Below, one piece after another: positions 1-11,600 of a stretch of DNA of 64,000 nucleotides; the first letter of the stretch is position 1, and each line of letters begins with the position of its first letter. Origin of the DNA: Rhynchonema sp. JSB1_4 (taxonomy: Eukaryota; Nematoda; Chromadorea; Monhysterida; Xyalidae); assembly GCA_030248065.1 (NCBI GenBank), contig JASAMV010000360.1, forward strand, positions 1-64,000, given 5' to 3'. The notes beneath the pieces were generated by a model. The model worked only from the letters and a program-made list of their open reading frames with translations, ran no database searches and was not told the DNA's origin. Made by a program: the position numbers and the translations under genes.

Positions 1-652
1 TTAAAGGGGAAATTGCGCATTCCTAATCGCCTTTCAAGATTTACAAGTGCTCAGACAGCAATGTGGGCATCACAAAAATCAAATAATTTGGTACAAACTC
101 TCAAACATGTACCCAGTAGATTCCGTTTAAGACAAGCCACTGGGAACAAAATTCGGCGCGGACCGGCCGAATTTCTACCTGCGCATTCAGGCAAATTGCC
201 TGATCAAAAAGCTGTCAAGGCGACAGAATGTTTCGCACGATTCTTGAAACTCACTAACTATAGAATTTCGCTTTTCTTTATATTTCGAATTTCGACGAAT
301 TGTTCCAGCGTGTCTGCTAAATGTTTCATGCTCTGCTTGTCACGCTGGAACAATTCGTCCAAATTCGAAATATAAAGAAAAGCGAAATTCTATAGTTAGT
401 GAGTTTCAAGAATCGTGCGAAACATTCTGTCGCCTTGACAGCTTTTTGATCAGGCAATTTGCCTGAATGCGCAGGTGGAAATTCGGCCGGTCCGCGCCGA
501 ATTTTCTTCCCGATTGTTCCCTTTAAACTGCTTCTCCTGGGTACATGTTTGAGAGTTTGCACCAAGTGATTTGACTTTAATGGTGCCCACACGACTGTCT
601 AAACACTTCTAGAGTTTGAAAGGCGATTAGGAATGTGCAATTTCCCCTTTAA
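1..652. mobile_element. TTAA-flanked fold-back element, copy A1
   Basis: An almost complete inverted repeat. The left end (TTAAAGGGGAAATTGC) is the reverse complement of the right end at 637-652, and the arms pair to a centre near 325. A second copy of nearly the same length lies at 19397-20046 and shares arm sequence, so this is a repeated family. No transposase is present. The ends are compatible with a TTAA or TA target duplication; the palindromic junction does not separate these. The left end coincides with the window edge, so its flank cannot be checked. Confidence 0.8.
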
Positions 653-737
653 AGATTGCTATCTCCTAAACCTAAATAGAAGGGGGGGCTCTATTAACTC
701 ACTGACCCCATTTTGGGGGGGCTCTATTACGCATTTT

Positions 738-930
738 GGGAAAAGCTAGTCCCGTTTCAAAATTGACTTCCCTTTTTCTCAGGCTTAGGCTTGGGCTTAG
801 GCTTAGGCTTAGGCTTAGGCTTACTATTAGGCTTAGGCTTAGGCCAAACCTTGAGCCAACCCGTGCCTTCTATCGCGAAATCGAAAATTCGCGTTTTCTC
901 TCTGTCAAGGCAACGGGACTAGCTTTTCCC
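738..930. mobile_element. Small inverted-repeat element carrying telomere-like repeats
   Basis: A perfect 19-bp inverted repeat (GGGAAAAGCTAGTCCCGTT at 738-756; its reverse complement at 912-930) encloses a TTAGGC tract and a short hairpin near 876-892. I see no clear target-site duplication. The arrangement looks like a MITE that contains telomeric repeat, but a hairpin-forming structural repeat is also possible. Confidence 0.6.
778..846 (+). repeat. Interstitial telomere-like repeat (TTAGGC)n
   Basis: About ten head-to-tail copies of the hexamer read as AGGCTT on the plus strand, with one variant unit (TTGGGC) and one interruption (ACTA). TTAGGC is the canonical nematode telomere repeat. 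The tract is internal, not at a chromosome end, and sits between the arms of a 19-bp inverted repeat. The long Leu/Arg-alternating reading frame here is only a translation of the hexamer. Confidence 0.85.
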
Positions 931-1605
931 AACATGCCTCTATTACGGGGGCTCTATTCCGGGGGGGGGCCTCTATTAATTCACTGACCCGAACCTGAAA
1001 AAATTGTTCCCAAAAATACCCCCAAAAACCCCTAAAAAGGGGTTTGAAAGGATGTTTTTTCGCTTGTAATCGTATTTATTCTTGTCTATTCGTCAATAAG
1101 AGGCGTCTTATGTGCTCTGAACGAACAACAAACGTGCGTAAATGTACCTGTGCACCACTATCAAGCGTTAATACACTACTGTATAGGGGATGTTACTTAG
1201 GGGGCTCTATTCCGGGGGGGGGGGCTCTATTAATTCACTGACCCCTTTTTGGGGGCTGTATTATGGGGGGGGCTCTATTCCGGGGGGGGGCTGTATTTAG
1301 GTTTTTACGGTACCCCCTTCTTTTCAGGTTTTTACGGTATCAATCAATCTTCCCAGCTCGTGCCGCGGAATGCGTTCGGTGCACGATCGTGTTCGGGACA
1401 GCGGTCGCAATCGGGCCGGCCCGGCCCGACCTCTCGGGCCGCCGGGCCGGGGTGCCCGGAATCAAAAAGTCAGGTTACCGCATGCCCAAATTCCAAAATT
1501 TTCGGATACCGGAACCCAAAATGAAAAATCTCGGATACCAGGGGGTTGCCCTAAAATGATTTGATTTCCCAACGACACCACTGCCCAGAATGCATGATAT
1601 CTGCT
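931..1605. repeat. Degenerate G-rich repeats around a CTCTATTA motif
   Basis: No gene seen. The motif GGGGGCTCTATTAATTCACT and close variants recur at about 680, 950, 1200 and 1270, and again near 4375, 4865 and 5135, usually followed by CTGACCCC. A GGCCGGCCCGG-rich block at about 1395-1460 resembles the ends of the element at 1606-1949. The segment 1520-1542 recurs exactly in reverse complement at 7771-7793. These look like overlapping remnants of several transposon families. Confidence 0.5.
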
Positions 1606-1949
1606 CAGAGGTCGCAATCGGGCCGGGTTTGGCTTTGGCCGGCCCGGCCCGGCCCGAATTTTTGGCTCAGATTTTAACCGATTTTTGGTCATATATTTTT
1701 GCGATTTTTTTTAATCTATTCTTTTGGTTGAAAATTCATTGTTTTCCGTGAAAAAAATCGTCAGATAGGCGATACTGATTACTTGCCGAATCCGTCGGAA
1801 ATTTTTAGTATTTTTGACAAAAAATCCCGACTTTTTCAATAAAATAAGTCACTTCAGAAGCGTTGGGCCGGGGTGCCCGGCCCGGCCAGAACCAAAAGCC
1901 CAAAATCGCGGCCCGGCCCGAGCTCGGGCCGGCCCGATTGCGACCTCTG
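1606..1949. mobile_element. hAT-like non-autonomous element, GC-rich ends (F)
   Basis: The ends are inverted repeats beginning CAGAGGTCGCAATCGGGCC. The 8-bp target duplication TATCTGCT is perfect, at 1598-1605 and 1950-1957. Eight-bp duplications and CA..TG ends are typical of hAT transposons. The interior has no transposase frame. A lone copy of the left end lies at about 4308-4339, and a related GC-rich block at about 1395-1460. Confidence 0.8.
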
Positions 1950-2024
1950 TATCTGCTCAATTTTCAACCCAAACGCAAAAATATTCTACCGACAGCAGTG
2001 TAGTGCAGGCCCATGTGTGGGAGG

Positions 2025-2821
2025 CAGTGCTGTGGCTGGGGGGGGAGGGGGGCCCAATCAGTGCTGTGGCTACTTTTGCGGGGCGGGTAGGGTACATAGG
2101 TGGAAAAATCCGGGGCGGATAGGGGGTAGTGTACCTGGGATCTTGGGGGGGGGGAAATCCGGTTTGGGGGGAGGGGGGAAGATTTTTCGGGGCGGGTCGG
2201 GTACAACACAAGTTTTTTCGCGTGTACTAAAAAGTACATATATCGCGCGCAGCGCGAAATTTTTTGCACTTTTTAGGGTTTTCGGTCGAAATTTGGGCAT
2301 TTTTGACCGAAAAATGGGCATTTTGGGGGTAAAAATCGGGGCGGGTAGGGGGGTAGCGTACCAGGCCGGGGCGGGTAGGGTCCCATTGGGGGGACCCCCC
2401 CCCCCCCCCCCCCCAGCCACCGCCCTGGGCCCAATGGTACCTAACCCGCCCCGGTCTGGTACACTATCCCTACCCGCCACGCTCCGGTACCCTACCCGCC
2501 CCGCTCTGGTACCCTACCCGCCCCGATTTTTGACCTCAAAATGCCCATTTTTCGGGCAAAAGTGCCCAAATTTCGACCGAAAACCCGTATAAGTGCAAAA
2601 AATCGCGCGCTACGCGCGATATATGCACTTTATAGCATATAAAAATTGGCACCCAAAAAAACTTGTATTGTACCTGTACCCTACCCGCCCCGATAAATCT
2701 TCCCCCTCCCCCCAAACCGGAAGCCCCCCAAGATTCCAGGTACACTACCCACCCCCCCTACCCGCCCCGGATTTTTCCACCTATGTGCCCTACCCGCCCC
2801 GCAAAAGTAGCCACATCACTG
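2025..2821. mobile_element. hAT-like non-autonomous element (G1) with a nested relative
   Basis: Starts CAGTGCTGTGGCT and ends AGCCACATCACTG. It is flanked by a perfect 8-bp duplication GTGGGAGG (2017-2024 and 2822-2829). A second element of the same kind is inserted 34 bp from its left end (2059-2427). The arms are rich in TACCCTACCCGCCCCG and its complement. Long reading frames across it are by-products of G/C-rich repeats. Confidence 0.75.
2059..2427. mobile_element. Nested hAT-like element (G2)
   Basis: Begins CAGTGCTGTGGCTAC and ends CAGCCACCGCCCTG. It is flanked by the perfect 8-bp duplication GGCCCAAT (2051-2058 and 2428-2435), which places it as a secondary insertion into the element at 2025-2821. 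It contains a run of about 17 C near 2398-2414. Confidence 0.7.
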
Positions 2822-3010
2822 GTGGGAGGTAAGTATGATGCGGGGTTGGGACCGGAAGCGTGAGAGGTATGATTTTGGTCACCCAAAAAGGCGAAAAAAC
2901 ACCGTTTTTGTGATACAATTTTGGCCAAAAAATGAGGTAAAAATAGTACTTTTCCCAAATTTTCGCCGAAAATCGCTCAAAAATAGATTATGGGTGGGTT
3001 GGGAGCGCCC

Positions 3011-3060
3011 GAGGGAAAAAAGGGAAAAAAGAGAAAAAGAAAAAAGAGAAGAAGAGAAAC
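3011..3060 (+). repeat. Purine-only tract
   Basis: An almost pure A/G stretch (GAGGGAAAAAAGGGAAAAAA and similar units) of about 50 bp, lying between two hAT-like elements. Simple low-complexity sequence with no coding value. The surrounding 2830-3460 interval also has no gene: it is A/T-rich repeat sequence with short hairpins such as AAATTACCGG/CCGGTAATTT near 3288-3318. Confidence 0.6.
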
Positions 3061-3460
3061 CGGTATTATGGGTGGGCTTGCGGAGCGCGCGTTTTTGGGA
3101 AAATAGGCGAAAAACACCGATTTTGCCTAAAAAGGATAAAATGCTTGGGAGGAGATTGGAGGGAGAGATAATACCACCCCCCTCGGGTTTTGTGCTAGGT
3201 AAGTACTGAGAGGGGGGTAACCCCCCTGCCACTACTATGACCGACAGTAATTTAAGCCGACCAAAAACTTATTTTTATACGAAAAATAAATTACCGGTAA
3301 TTTTTCCGGTAATTTATTTTGGAAATTTATCTGGCTCCGAAAAAAACGTTTTTTTCCGTTTCTACCAGAAAAAAAACGGTTTTTACGGAAGGCACTATAA
3401 TAAGAAGCAGAAATCTTCCCGAAGCAACATCCATGTTGACAGAGGTGTGACCACCTTTAT

Positions 3461-4280
3461 CAGTGTAGTGAGTGGCAGGCAAATGGTTGCAAGCAGTGTA
3501 GTTCCTGGTCCGGAGGGGGAACAGGCGGTACCCCTTTTTTTCGGAGGGGCAACAGACGTACCCACCTGGGGGGGAGGTGGAGGGCCCAAATTTGGAGAAA
3601 AGCCATTTTTTGAGGTCGAAAATTTGGCTCATTTTTGCCCCTTTTTGGAAAAAAATCTCAATAAAAAGGGTATTTTGGCGATTTTTGACGACATTGACCT
3701 AAAAATCACTCATTTTATGCCTAAAAATGCCTATTTTAAGCCAAAATTTGCCTATTTTAGGCAAAAATTGGGGGAGCAGACGCACATGGAGGGGCAACAG
3801 TGGGGCAGGCGTACCGTGGAGGGGGAACAGACGTACCCGAGGGGGGGCCCCCTCCCCTAGGAACCACACTGGTTGCAAGGTACCCTTGGGGGATGGATCC
3901 AGATGGTTGCAAGGTACCCCCCCTACCGAGCCTCCGGGAGGTTGCAAGGTGCCCCTGAGGTCCGAAAAAGGGTGTTTTTTGCATGCATTAAACTGAAAAT
4001 TTGGCCGAAAAATTGGTACTTTTTTGCATTTTGGCCGAAAATTTGCCTAAAATACCTATTATATGGAGGTTTGCGCGCGGAGCGCGCGATTTTTGGGGGT
4101 TTGAGGTCGAAACACACCCATTTTTGCCTATGAAAACCATAAAGTGAAGGTTGCAAGGTACCCTCCGGGGTGGTTGCAACTTGCAAGGTACCTACCCTCC
4201 CCCCCATCCCCCCAAGGGGTGGTTGCAAGGTACCTACTCCTTAGGGGGGGAGAATCCCCCATCCCCCAGCCACTACACTG
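3461..4280. mobile_element. hAT-like non-autonomous element (H1) with a nested relative
   Basis: Left end CAGTGTAGTG, right end AGCCACTACACTG. It is flanked by a perfect 8-bp duplication ACCTTTAT (3453-3460 and 4281-4288). The interior carries many copies of GGTTGCAAGGTACC. A second element (3494-3871) is inserted 33 bp from its left end. No transposase frame is visible. Confidence 0.8.
3494..3871. mobile_element. Nested hAT-like element (H2)
   Basis: Starts CAGTGTAGTTCCTGG and ends CCTAGGAACCACACTG, a good terminal inverted repeat. The perfect 8-bp duplication GTTGCAAG flanks it (3486-3493 and 3872-3879). The apparent 207-codon frame over this region (3237-3860) is low-complexity and crosses the element boundary, so I do not call it a gene. 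Confidence 0.75.
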
Positions 4281-4561
4281 ACCTTTATAGTGACTTCTGG
4301 TGGGATCAGAGGTCGCAATCGGGCCGGCCCGACTTCGGACCCCATTTTGGTGAGGCTGTGTTACGGGAGCGGGTGGGGGCTCTATTTAGGGTTTTTAATG
4401 TATTTCAGTTGTTGACGGTGAACGGGACGTTGCGGTTAGTTCAACAATTGGATTGGTTGCTGGATTTGGCGGGAAAAATCTCCATGATCGGCTCTCCGCT
4501 CGAATTGCTGTGATTGTTGGATGCATATCGTTGTGGCGTGGTGCGGCTTACACAAAAAGCG

Positions 4562-7500
4562 ATGCCCGATCGTGTTCCTACAGATGTTTTGGATGACTTG
4601 TGCTGTCGGTTCCTTGTGAACATTCCGCCGAACGAACGTGATGACGACGTGAGAGTCTGTTTTCAAGTCAGTTGGTTAGGCTGCAAATTTAAACACGAAC
4701 AGAGCTTGAGATTTCAGACGCTGAGTTTTTAATTAGACTTTTGCAGACAACAGGTATCCTAAAGTACTTGAAAATATTTGAAAAAAGCGGTTTTTTCGCC
4801 AAAAATATATTTTGCCGAAAAACACGCAAGTATACCGTAAAAACCTAAATACAAGGGCGGGGCTCTATTAATTCACTGACCCCATTTTCGGCTCTATTAT
4901 GCAGTGGCGAATCCAGCTTTTGCCAAGGGAGGGGCCATATCCAAAAAGTCATTTTTATCCTGTGCTTGTTCCATTTTTCTAAAGTCGTTTTTATCTAGTG
5001 CTTGTTTAGAATTTCGCGCTTTTTGTAAGGTTTATTTGACTAGCGCGCGATTTTGGACTTTTGAAGTGTGTGAGAGTGAAAATCCTGCGAATTAGGGGTC
5101 CGCGCCCTTGTTATTATGTATTACGGGGGGGGGGGCTCTTTTTTTCCCGGGGACTGTATTTAGGTTTTTACGGTACTTGAGACCTAACTTTATGTTGAGC
5201 GGAACCAATTTAACATTGAGCGCCACTGTAGGTCTTTCACGATGTATTTATGTTAATTTCAGATCGAGCAAGCGCATTGGTTTTATCTAGATTACTACGT
5301 GGCCGACGAAAACATGCCCGAGTGTCAGCAGGTCGGAATTCGCGACTTCGCAAAGTTGGTTTATGACGAAAAAGAATAGAGTCCTTGATGTGTTATAAAT
5401 TTGGATTGGTTTGTAAAATGTATAGCACCATTTAACCCAGATTGATGTTCCGCCATTGCGATTTTCTGCGACAAAGTGCACCAAATGTGGACGCAATTAT
5501 TGATGTATGGCGGCGGTATAAATCAAGTGTGCCTGTGTATGGTAAGAAGTTCCACCGTTCTTTTTGCTTTCGTTCCACGTCGTGATAAAAATATATTTTT
5601 GGTTTCAGGCGCAATTCTGTTAGATTCGTCTCTTGAGTACGTGCTGCTTGTCCAGGGCTACTACGCCAAAAATAAATGGGGGTTTCCGAAAGGCAAAGTG
5701 AGTGAAGTGAAATTATTATTAGTGGTTCTTGTGTACGTAAAAGAAACGCGTGCGGTTATGCCTGAGACATCGAGATGAGATGTGAAGAGGGTTCAAACGA
5801 ATTTAAACGAAATTTTGTAAAAAAATTTTCCCGCAAAATTCATCTCTCAGCAAAAGTGATGTTTTGAACCGTAAGTGTCGGGTCCGAAAATGCCCGATAC
5901 CCGACATCTGCAGGCACCCGACATCAGTGGCGTAGCTACCCAGGCGGGGCGGCAACCTACTGTACCACCAAAAACGTGGGGCGGCAACCGACCTACTGTA
6001 CCGGCCAAGCTAGGGGGGAACACAAGTTTTTAGGTCTAAATCTATACTACTAAAACACGAAGACGTATGTATGTATGTGTGTATGTATGTGGCCCCCTCC
6101 CTCGGAAGGGCGGACGGATCAATTTTCACGGGCAGCTTTGGATATGCTAACGGGACTTCGGGGGGGGGGGGGCACGGCACGGGCGCGGCGCTGTAGCCGG
6201 GCCGTAGGCACGGGTCCCGACTAGTATTGATGAAAATGTGCCCTAAAACACTAATTTTGCGCGTAGCGCGCGATTTTTCGCCGATCCGGAGTAAAAGACA
6301 CCGATTTTATACCGTTTTCAGCCAGGAAATCGTAGCCTGCTGCACCAGCCGTGGGGCGGCGACCTACCTACTGTACCAGGATGGAGCGTCGACCTACCTA
6401 CCTACTGAACCTAAGGGGGCTCCCCTCAACTCCCCCCCCCAGCTACACCAGTGCCCGACATCCGTCTCACCCTATTATTCACAAGTATTTGCTTGGATAA
6501 GATCAATCATTGTATCTGAATTTGAAGCAATTCATCTGAACCAGTTTCGTGATCAGGAAATCCAATTGCTGATATTGGTCGCACAATGACTATATAAGAA
6601 TTGATCAAATCAATCCCGATTTTCACGTTCAGTCACTCTTAACCACTGTGCTATTTGTGATTCTCACAAAACACTTTCAGCTGAAAATAATCTAGCAGAT
6701 CAACCACGTTGCCGCAGGTCTGAAGCATTCTCTTTACTACATGCTTCGTGTGCGATCACGCAACGCAACGTCATTACCCCGTCACTTTCCCTCTTTACGA
6801 TTCAGGAAAAAAATTTGACCAATTTTTATAAAGTCATTGTGCGACCAATATTTCAGGTAAACGAAGACGAAAAGCCGATGCGTTGTGCGGCACGTGAGGT
6901 TTTTGAAGAGACTGGCTTTGACCCGACCGATATGATCCTGGAGCATGTGTACCTGGTTAGATCCGTTCACGACAACCTCGTTCAGTTGTACGTTGCACCT
7001 GGTGTGCCCCTGGACTACAGGTTCAAACCGTGCACTCGAAATGAGATCAAAAAGATACAATGGTTGGTTCTGGGCTGTTGTGCTGCGCCGTATGTACAAG
7101 TACAAGGTCACACAAAAAGTACAGAAACCCTTTTGTTAGGCTGGATCTCGGCCATTGTCGACATGGAGAAACAAAGGAGCTAAGCAGAGTTTAGTGAATG
7201 AAGGACGTTTGTTCGCGCAATCATTTTGCATGCGCCGGTAAGCAAGGCTTCAAGGATGCCTAGGTTATTCTCGAAAGCAAGTGAAGAGACGAAGTTCTAA
7301 CAAAAAAACTAGATCGCCTATGCTTTCCAACGCAATGCCAAACGTTTCTTCATTTCTTTACGTGATTTCTTCACGTGCAACCACGTCCGAGATCTGGCCT
7401 CACATAAGGGTTTCCGTACTTGTTGTGCCGCCTTGTAGATTTTGGCCCAATGGAATACATGTGTAAATTCTGCCTTTCGGTATGATTTGGAATTCTAAGT

Positions 7501-8697
7501 CTTCACAGTTTTTATCAGTTGTTTTTAATGTCTCCGGTGTCCTGCAGTCCGGCATATTTTTTCACTTTTGTCCAGGGCATCTGACCCCAAAACATTTCCA
7601 CAAAGCGGTAAAAATCGAAAACGGAAAATTCCAAAATGCTGGAAGTACAACCCCTTAAAATGATCATCTTTTGCCCATAACAGCCATTTTAGTCAAGTTT
7701 CCTCCAAAAATTCATCTTTTTGGTCATCCCTGCGTATCCGAGATTTTTTATTTTCGGTACAACCACCCAGGTATCCGAGATTTTTCATTTTGCATATTCG
7801 GTATTCGAAAATTGTGGGTATCCGCTTGCTCCCAGACTTTTTGATTTCCCAGCGAGAAAACTGCCTGCGTTAGGTCTGGAAGCGACTTTTACGCTGGCCG
7901 AATTCACAATTGTCCGAACCGAGCATCACCGAATCATTGCAAATAAAAAAAGATCAAGACAAGAAGATTTAAATGCCCGACAGGATAGGTGCCCAAGTCC
8001 AACAACTGTGGTAATAATAGCAATAATAATTCCTGCAGGTTCAAAGTGTCGGAACTGCCGACGAAGCGTGACCAGCCAACGCCATCTGTGATGTCCGATT
8101 CTCGCACAACCCCAACGGCGTCAACGAGTGGCCAATCATTGAATCCCAATCATTTTCTCAGCGTCATTCCGTTCATGGAGGGCGTTCAAAGTTGGATTGC
8201 GTCGCAGAAACATCATCGTGTCAAGGGATCGCGTAAGAAAAGCATCGACTTACGATACAAGCTCAAGTGGGTTGACTGACTCATTCGAGTTTAGCTCTAG
8301 CAGTGTCAAAAATGGTGATTGAATTTAGTCGGCCCTGTATAGTCCCACGACTCTTGGAAGTTGAGCCTACTTCTAGTTTTACTGACGGTTCTCATTATTG
8401 TGTGCAGTACAAACTTGAACTGTAAGTAACTGTTGGAACATCCAGTACTTCTGAAATGGCGCTAGATCCAGCCTCGTTTGCAGTTTCGACAAGCGCACCA
8501 AAATGGCTGTGCCGGTTGGACCGGTGTACAGCGTTGCCAACGACCCTGATGCAGCAACTGCTAGTACGGAACAGACGCCGAAACCTAAAAAAGATAAAAA
8601 GCAAAAGAAGCAACCGTTAGTGATCATTGGCGACATCCAGTTGGCAAATGCTTGGAAGAACGTTACGTTGGATAGACGTAAAATTATGGGATGTTGA
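4562..8697 (+). CDS. dcp2: mRNA-decapping enzyme DCP2 (Nudix hydrolase)
   Basis: Removes the 5' cap of mRNA, releasing m7GDP, in cytoplasmic decay complexes with DCP1. Seven phase-consistent exons (4562-4666, 5263-5354, 5441-5541, 5609-5697, 6857-7062, 8039-8266, 8484-8697) give 344 aa. Box A, the N-terminal regulatory domain, spans about residues 1-95 ([35 protein letters not shown]). The Nudix motif is intact at 128-150 (G-x5-E-x7-REVFEETGF, catalytic Glu146/147). Box B follows at about 198-255 ([11 protein letters not shown]). The start at 4562 matches the usual short N-terminus; an in-frame ATG at 4514 is the alternative. Introns of 596 and 1159 nt hold hAT-like elements. The C-terminal tail is short compared with animal homologues, and the last exon is the least certain. 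A possible AATAAA lies at 9165-9170. Confidence 0.9.
4833..5175. mobile_element. Inverted-repeat element in dcp2 intron 1, interrupted by a second element
   Basis: TACCGTAAAAACCTAAATAC (4833-4852) is the exact reverse complement of 5156-5175. The same end sequence occurs alone near 1292-1315, and its inner flank carries the CTCTATTA motif family. A hAT-like element (4902-5110) sits inside. No target duplication could be fixed with confidence. Confidence 0.55.
4902..5110. mobile_element. hAT-like MITE (I), dcp2 intron 1
   Basis: The left end CAGTGGCGAATCCAGCTTTT and right end GCGCCCTTG match, in opposite orientation, the ends of the element at 46441-46799 (CAAGGG...; ...GGATCCGCCACTG). The flanking octamers CTATTATG (4894-4901) and TTATTATG (5111-5118) agree at 7 of 8 positions, so the duplication is slightly decayed. 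This is a shorter member of the same family. Confidence 0.65.
5925..6453. mobile_element. hAT-like MITE (J), dcp2 intron 4
   Basis: Ends CAGTGGCGTAGCTA... and ...AGCTACACCAGTG. It is flanked by CCCGACAT on both sides (5917-5924 and 6454-6461). A third CCCGACAT occurs at 5900-5907, so the octamer is locally repeated, which slightly weakens the duplication. The 3' half (about 6227-6453) resembles the short element at 18486-18721. It also contains a TATG microsatellite at about 6066-6090 and a run of 12 G. Confidence 0.75.
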
Positions 8698-11600
8698 TAT
8701 CGGGATATCACCTGTTCAAACAACATGCAGATCCAGAACGTTGTGTTTTATTTACAGTAAATTAGCTTAGTTTTGAGCATTTGTCGTAATTTAGTCGGTC
8801 TGTTTACCTGGTGGAAGGTTCCAGATTGGGTGTCTGTTTTGTTTAGTGATTTTTTCTTATTCCTTGTCTTTGTACAGCGTTGATTAGATGGTAAAGTTTG
8901 ACAAGTTCTCATCTTGACAAAATTTTTCATCATCTGTTCATCATGTGCTCTAAATTGCTTGTGTATGGTTTCCTGCTAGTCGCAGTGTTTGTTTGTTTGT
9001 GTGAATACCAGAACTTATTTCTCAAACATAATTTCCTCAACGTTCTATCAATTGTTTCTTTTATCTTTTTCCCACTGTACTGTTTCATTTCGTTCATGTG
9101 CATGTGTTTCACGACCGTGTTATCACGCTGCCCATGCCAAGACGGGTGACTTTTGTTAATTTGGAATAAACCAATATTTTGTGCATATTTTATTATTAAA
9201 CGCGTGCACTGTAACAATGTGCTTATCCCGCTTTGTGCTAACGGATGTGCGTCCAAATGCAAGTTCAGATGCTTCGGCTTGCTTTCCTGTCCTGTTTGTC
9301 TTTGTTTGTGCCTAACCTCGTTTCCAGCATGTCATTGGTCAATGTTGTTGTACGTTTGAACTGAAAACTGGCGAGATCTGGCTGCCGATGGACGCTCGAA
9401 AGTCGGTTAGTTATTTCAGCGGTTTGAAGACTATTATGCAATTCACGTTGAAAACAGTTGCTATTGCGTGCGTATAGTCCAGCCACGAACTCATGAGACG
9501 ACTTTTTTGAAATTGGCTTGTGCGGATCCAACAATGTTCCGGTTCCACGTATTTCGGAAAAAAAAAAAAAAAAACCCTTTTTTTAAAACACCCCCCCCCC
9601 CCCCCAATTCCCTTTCCCCCAAACTTTTCCACCACCCCTCTTCCCCAACCCCCCACAAATTGCCCCTTCCTCCCCCCTTCTTTTTTTTCTTGCGAAAACA
9701 ATGGCTCATGTTTGTTTCAATACGGCCAAGCAAGCTTTAAAAAAAGTCGTCTCATGAGCTGGTGGCTGGACTATACTTGCAAAACGGCACATGTTTGTTT
9801 CCAAAACTACTTACCTGCTGTACCAGGGCAGGGGCAGCAACTTGCCTGCTGAACCTGGGGTTGGCCCCACCCTCACGCAGCGACACAGTGGTGTTGAACA
9901 GCCGAGCGAGGCTATTGATATGTCAGAAGGTGGTGGAAACGTTTTCGTTCAATAAGTTTCAACCAGCACAAACATGCGTGTATACCTCAAGGTCCAAGCC
10001 GAAACTTGAAGGCCTAAGTCCTGACTGTACTGCAGTTGTTAAGGAAGGTCCGTGCATTGCTGGTGGAGGAACTGGTTGAACGTGGAAACTGGTGCGGTTT
10101 AGTCAACAACTGGTGATGTTAAATGGTCAAAGATTTGAAGCTGATAAATTTCAATCCATATTTCAGCGGTCTTGTGGTTGCGCTCTTAACGTTTGCGTTG
10201 AGGAACGGACGGCATTCCATAGATCAGTCATCTGCGATGCTAAATGGCAGCAGGTAAGTGTTTTGTTGTCTGTATCTTCGAACTGGCAACGTGTTGACAA
10301 TGTCTGTCGTGTGGCTTTGCAACTGTGGGTGATACCGCCTGAGCTTTCCGCTGATCGGCCCCCTGCCCTTGTCAGCAGCATAATTTCCAAACGTTTTTGT
10401 GTGGAACACTTCATTTTCGAAAAAGTTAATTTTCTTCGGATTTGTCAAAGCTCTGGGCACAACGTAGAAATGTCGGGTGAATGAACAATGCTACTTGAGT
10501 TACATTTTTTATGCGAGACAAACAGGCGCGTGCACTGTAACAAAAAGTTGTTGCGTCAACCAACCAACAACGTACAGTGAGTGAGTAGTGTATGGGGTGT
10601 CACTCGGACCGTATTCTTGATACGTGCGTTACAAGATCTTACCACTGCCGCGACACGATTAGCGGTGGTAACGTTTTTTATACAAATCATCTGACCTCTT
10701 TCTTCATTTTATTGTTATATATTTCGTTGTTGAGATTAATAAAAGCAAAATAATAATTTATGTGGCTGTTTTGCGTCGCAATGCCGCGAGCAAACATTTA
10801 CCGTTGCACAATGCACCATTGTTGCTCTGGAGTACACGTGCCGAGACCAAATTGACCATTTAGCGCAACAATGCCCCGTCTTGGATTTGGCTTTGTCCGG
10901 TTTTTGTGCATCTCCAAATGCAGCAGCACAATGGGTTCGACTTCGCAAATACAGTGCGCACACTTATCACACCTATTATGTTGCATATGAGCACAAATAT
11001 CTCGAAAACAAACACAAACATAAACGATACAGAATTGGACTTGTTCTTGTGTGTCGTTGTTGTATTGTCCTTGGCGTCCACAAAGCGCGCCGCTCAACAT
11101 TACATCGCGTCATTACATAACCCAACTGACCTTCACACAGTTAACATACCTAATCGCATGCGTAAACAAAGGCCCGTGCACTGTACAGGAACTTTGATAA
11201 TGTATCACAGCCACCCACAACGGGGCTACCGTAGCGCGTTGTATTGTGTGGATGGACGTGTGGGTTGTGTGTGTTTAATCTAATAGGCACGGCTGCAAAA
11301 CCAGCCTCCTACGTCGTCGACCGATTGCTGTATCACGCGCCTAGAACCAGTTGTAGTCGGTCCGCCTCGCTTCGGCCACTCATATTTGAGCGCCGTTGAG
11401 CGATCAGCCGAGTCAGTATTCGACAGTGTCTCCGAGCGCATCCTATATATTCTCATCTCATCTCATCTGACTTTAATCCGCGCTGGAGCACACCACTAGT
11501 AACTGCTCTTCAATTTTTGATACTTGACTTTAGTCGCATTGCACTGCGTCCAAGTGATTGTGTACTGATGACGATACAGCCAGATAGTTGTGTGGTGTGC

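Noticed and set aside
736..987. Open frame rich in LRLRLRL
   Set aside because: It is the translation of the TTAGGC repeat and crosses the inverted-repeat element; no protein evidence.
1873..2592. 239-codon open frame, plus strand
   Set aside because: It spans three hAT-like element boundaries and G/C homopolymers; the composition follows the repeat, not a protein.
3237..3860. 207-codon open frame, plus strand
   Set aside because: It runs through repeat flanks and into nested hAT-like elements with target duplications inside the frame.
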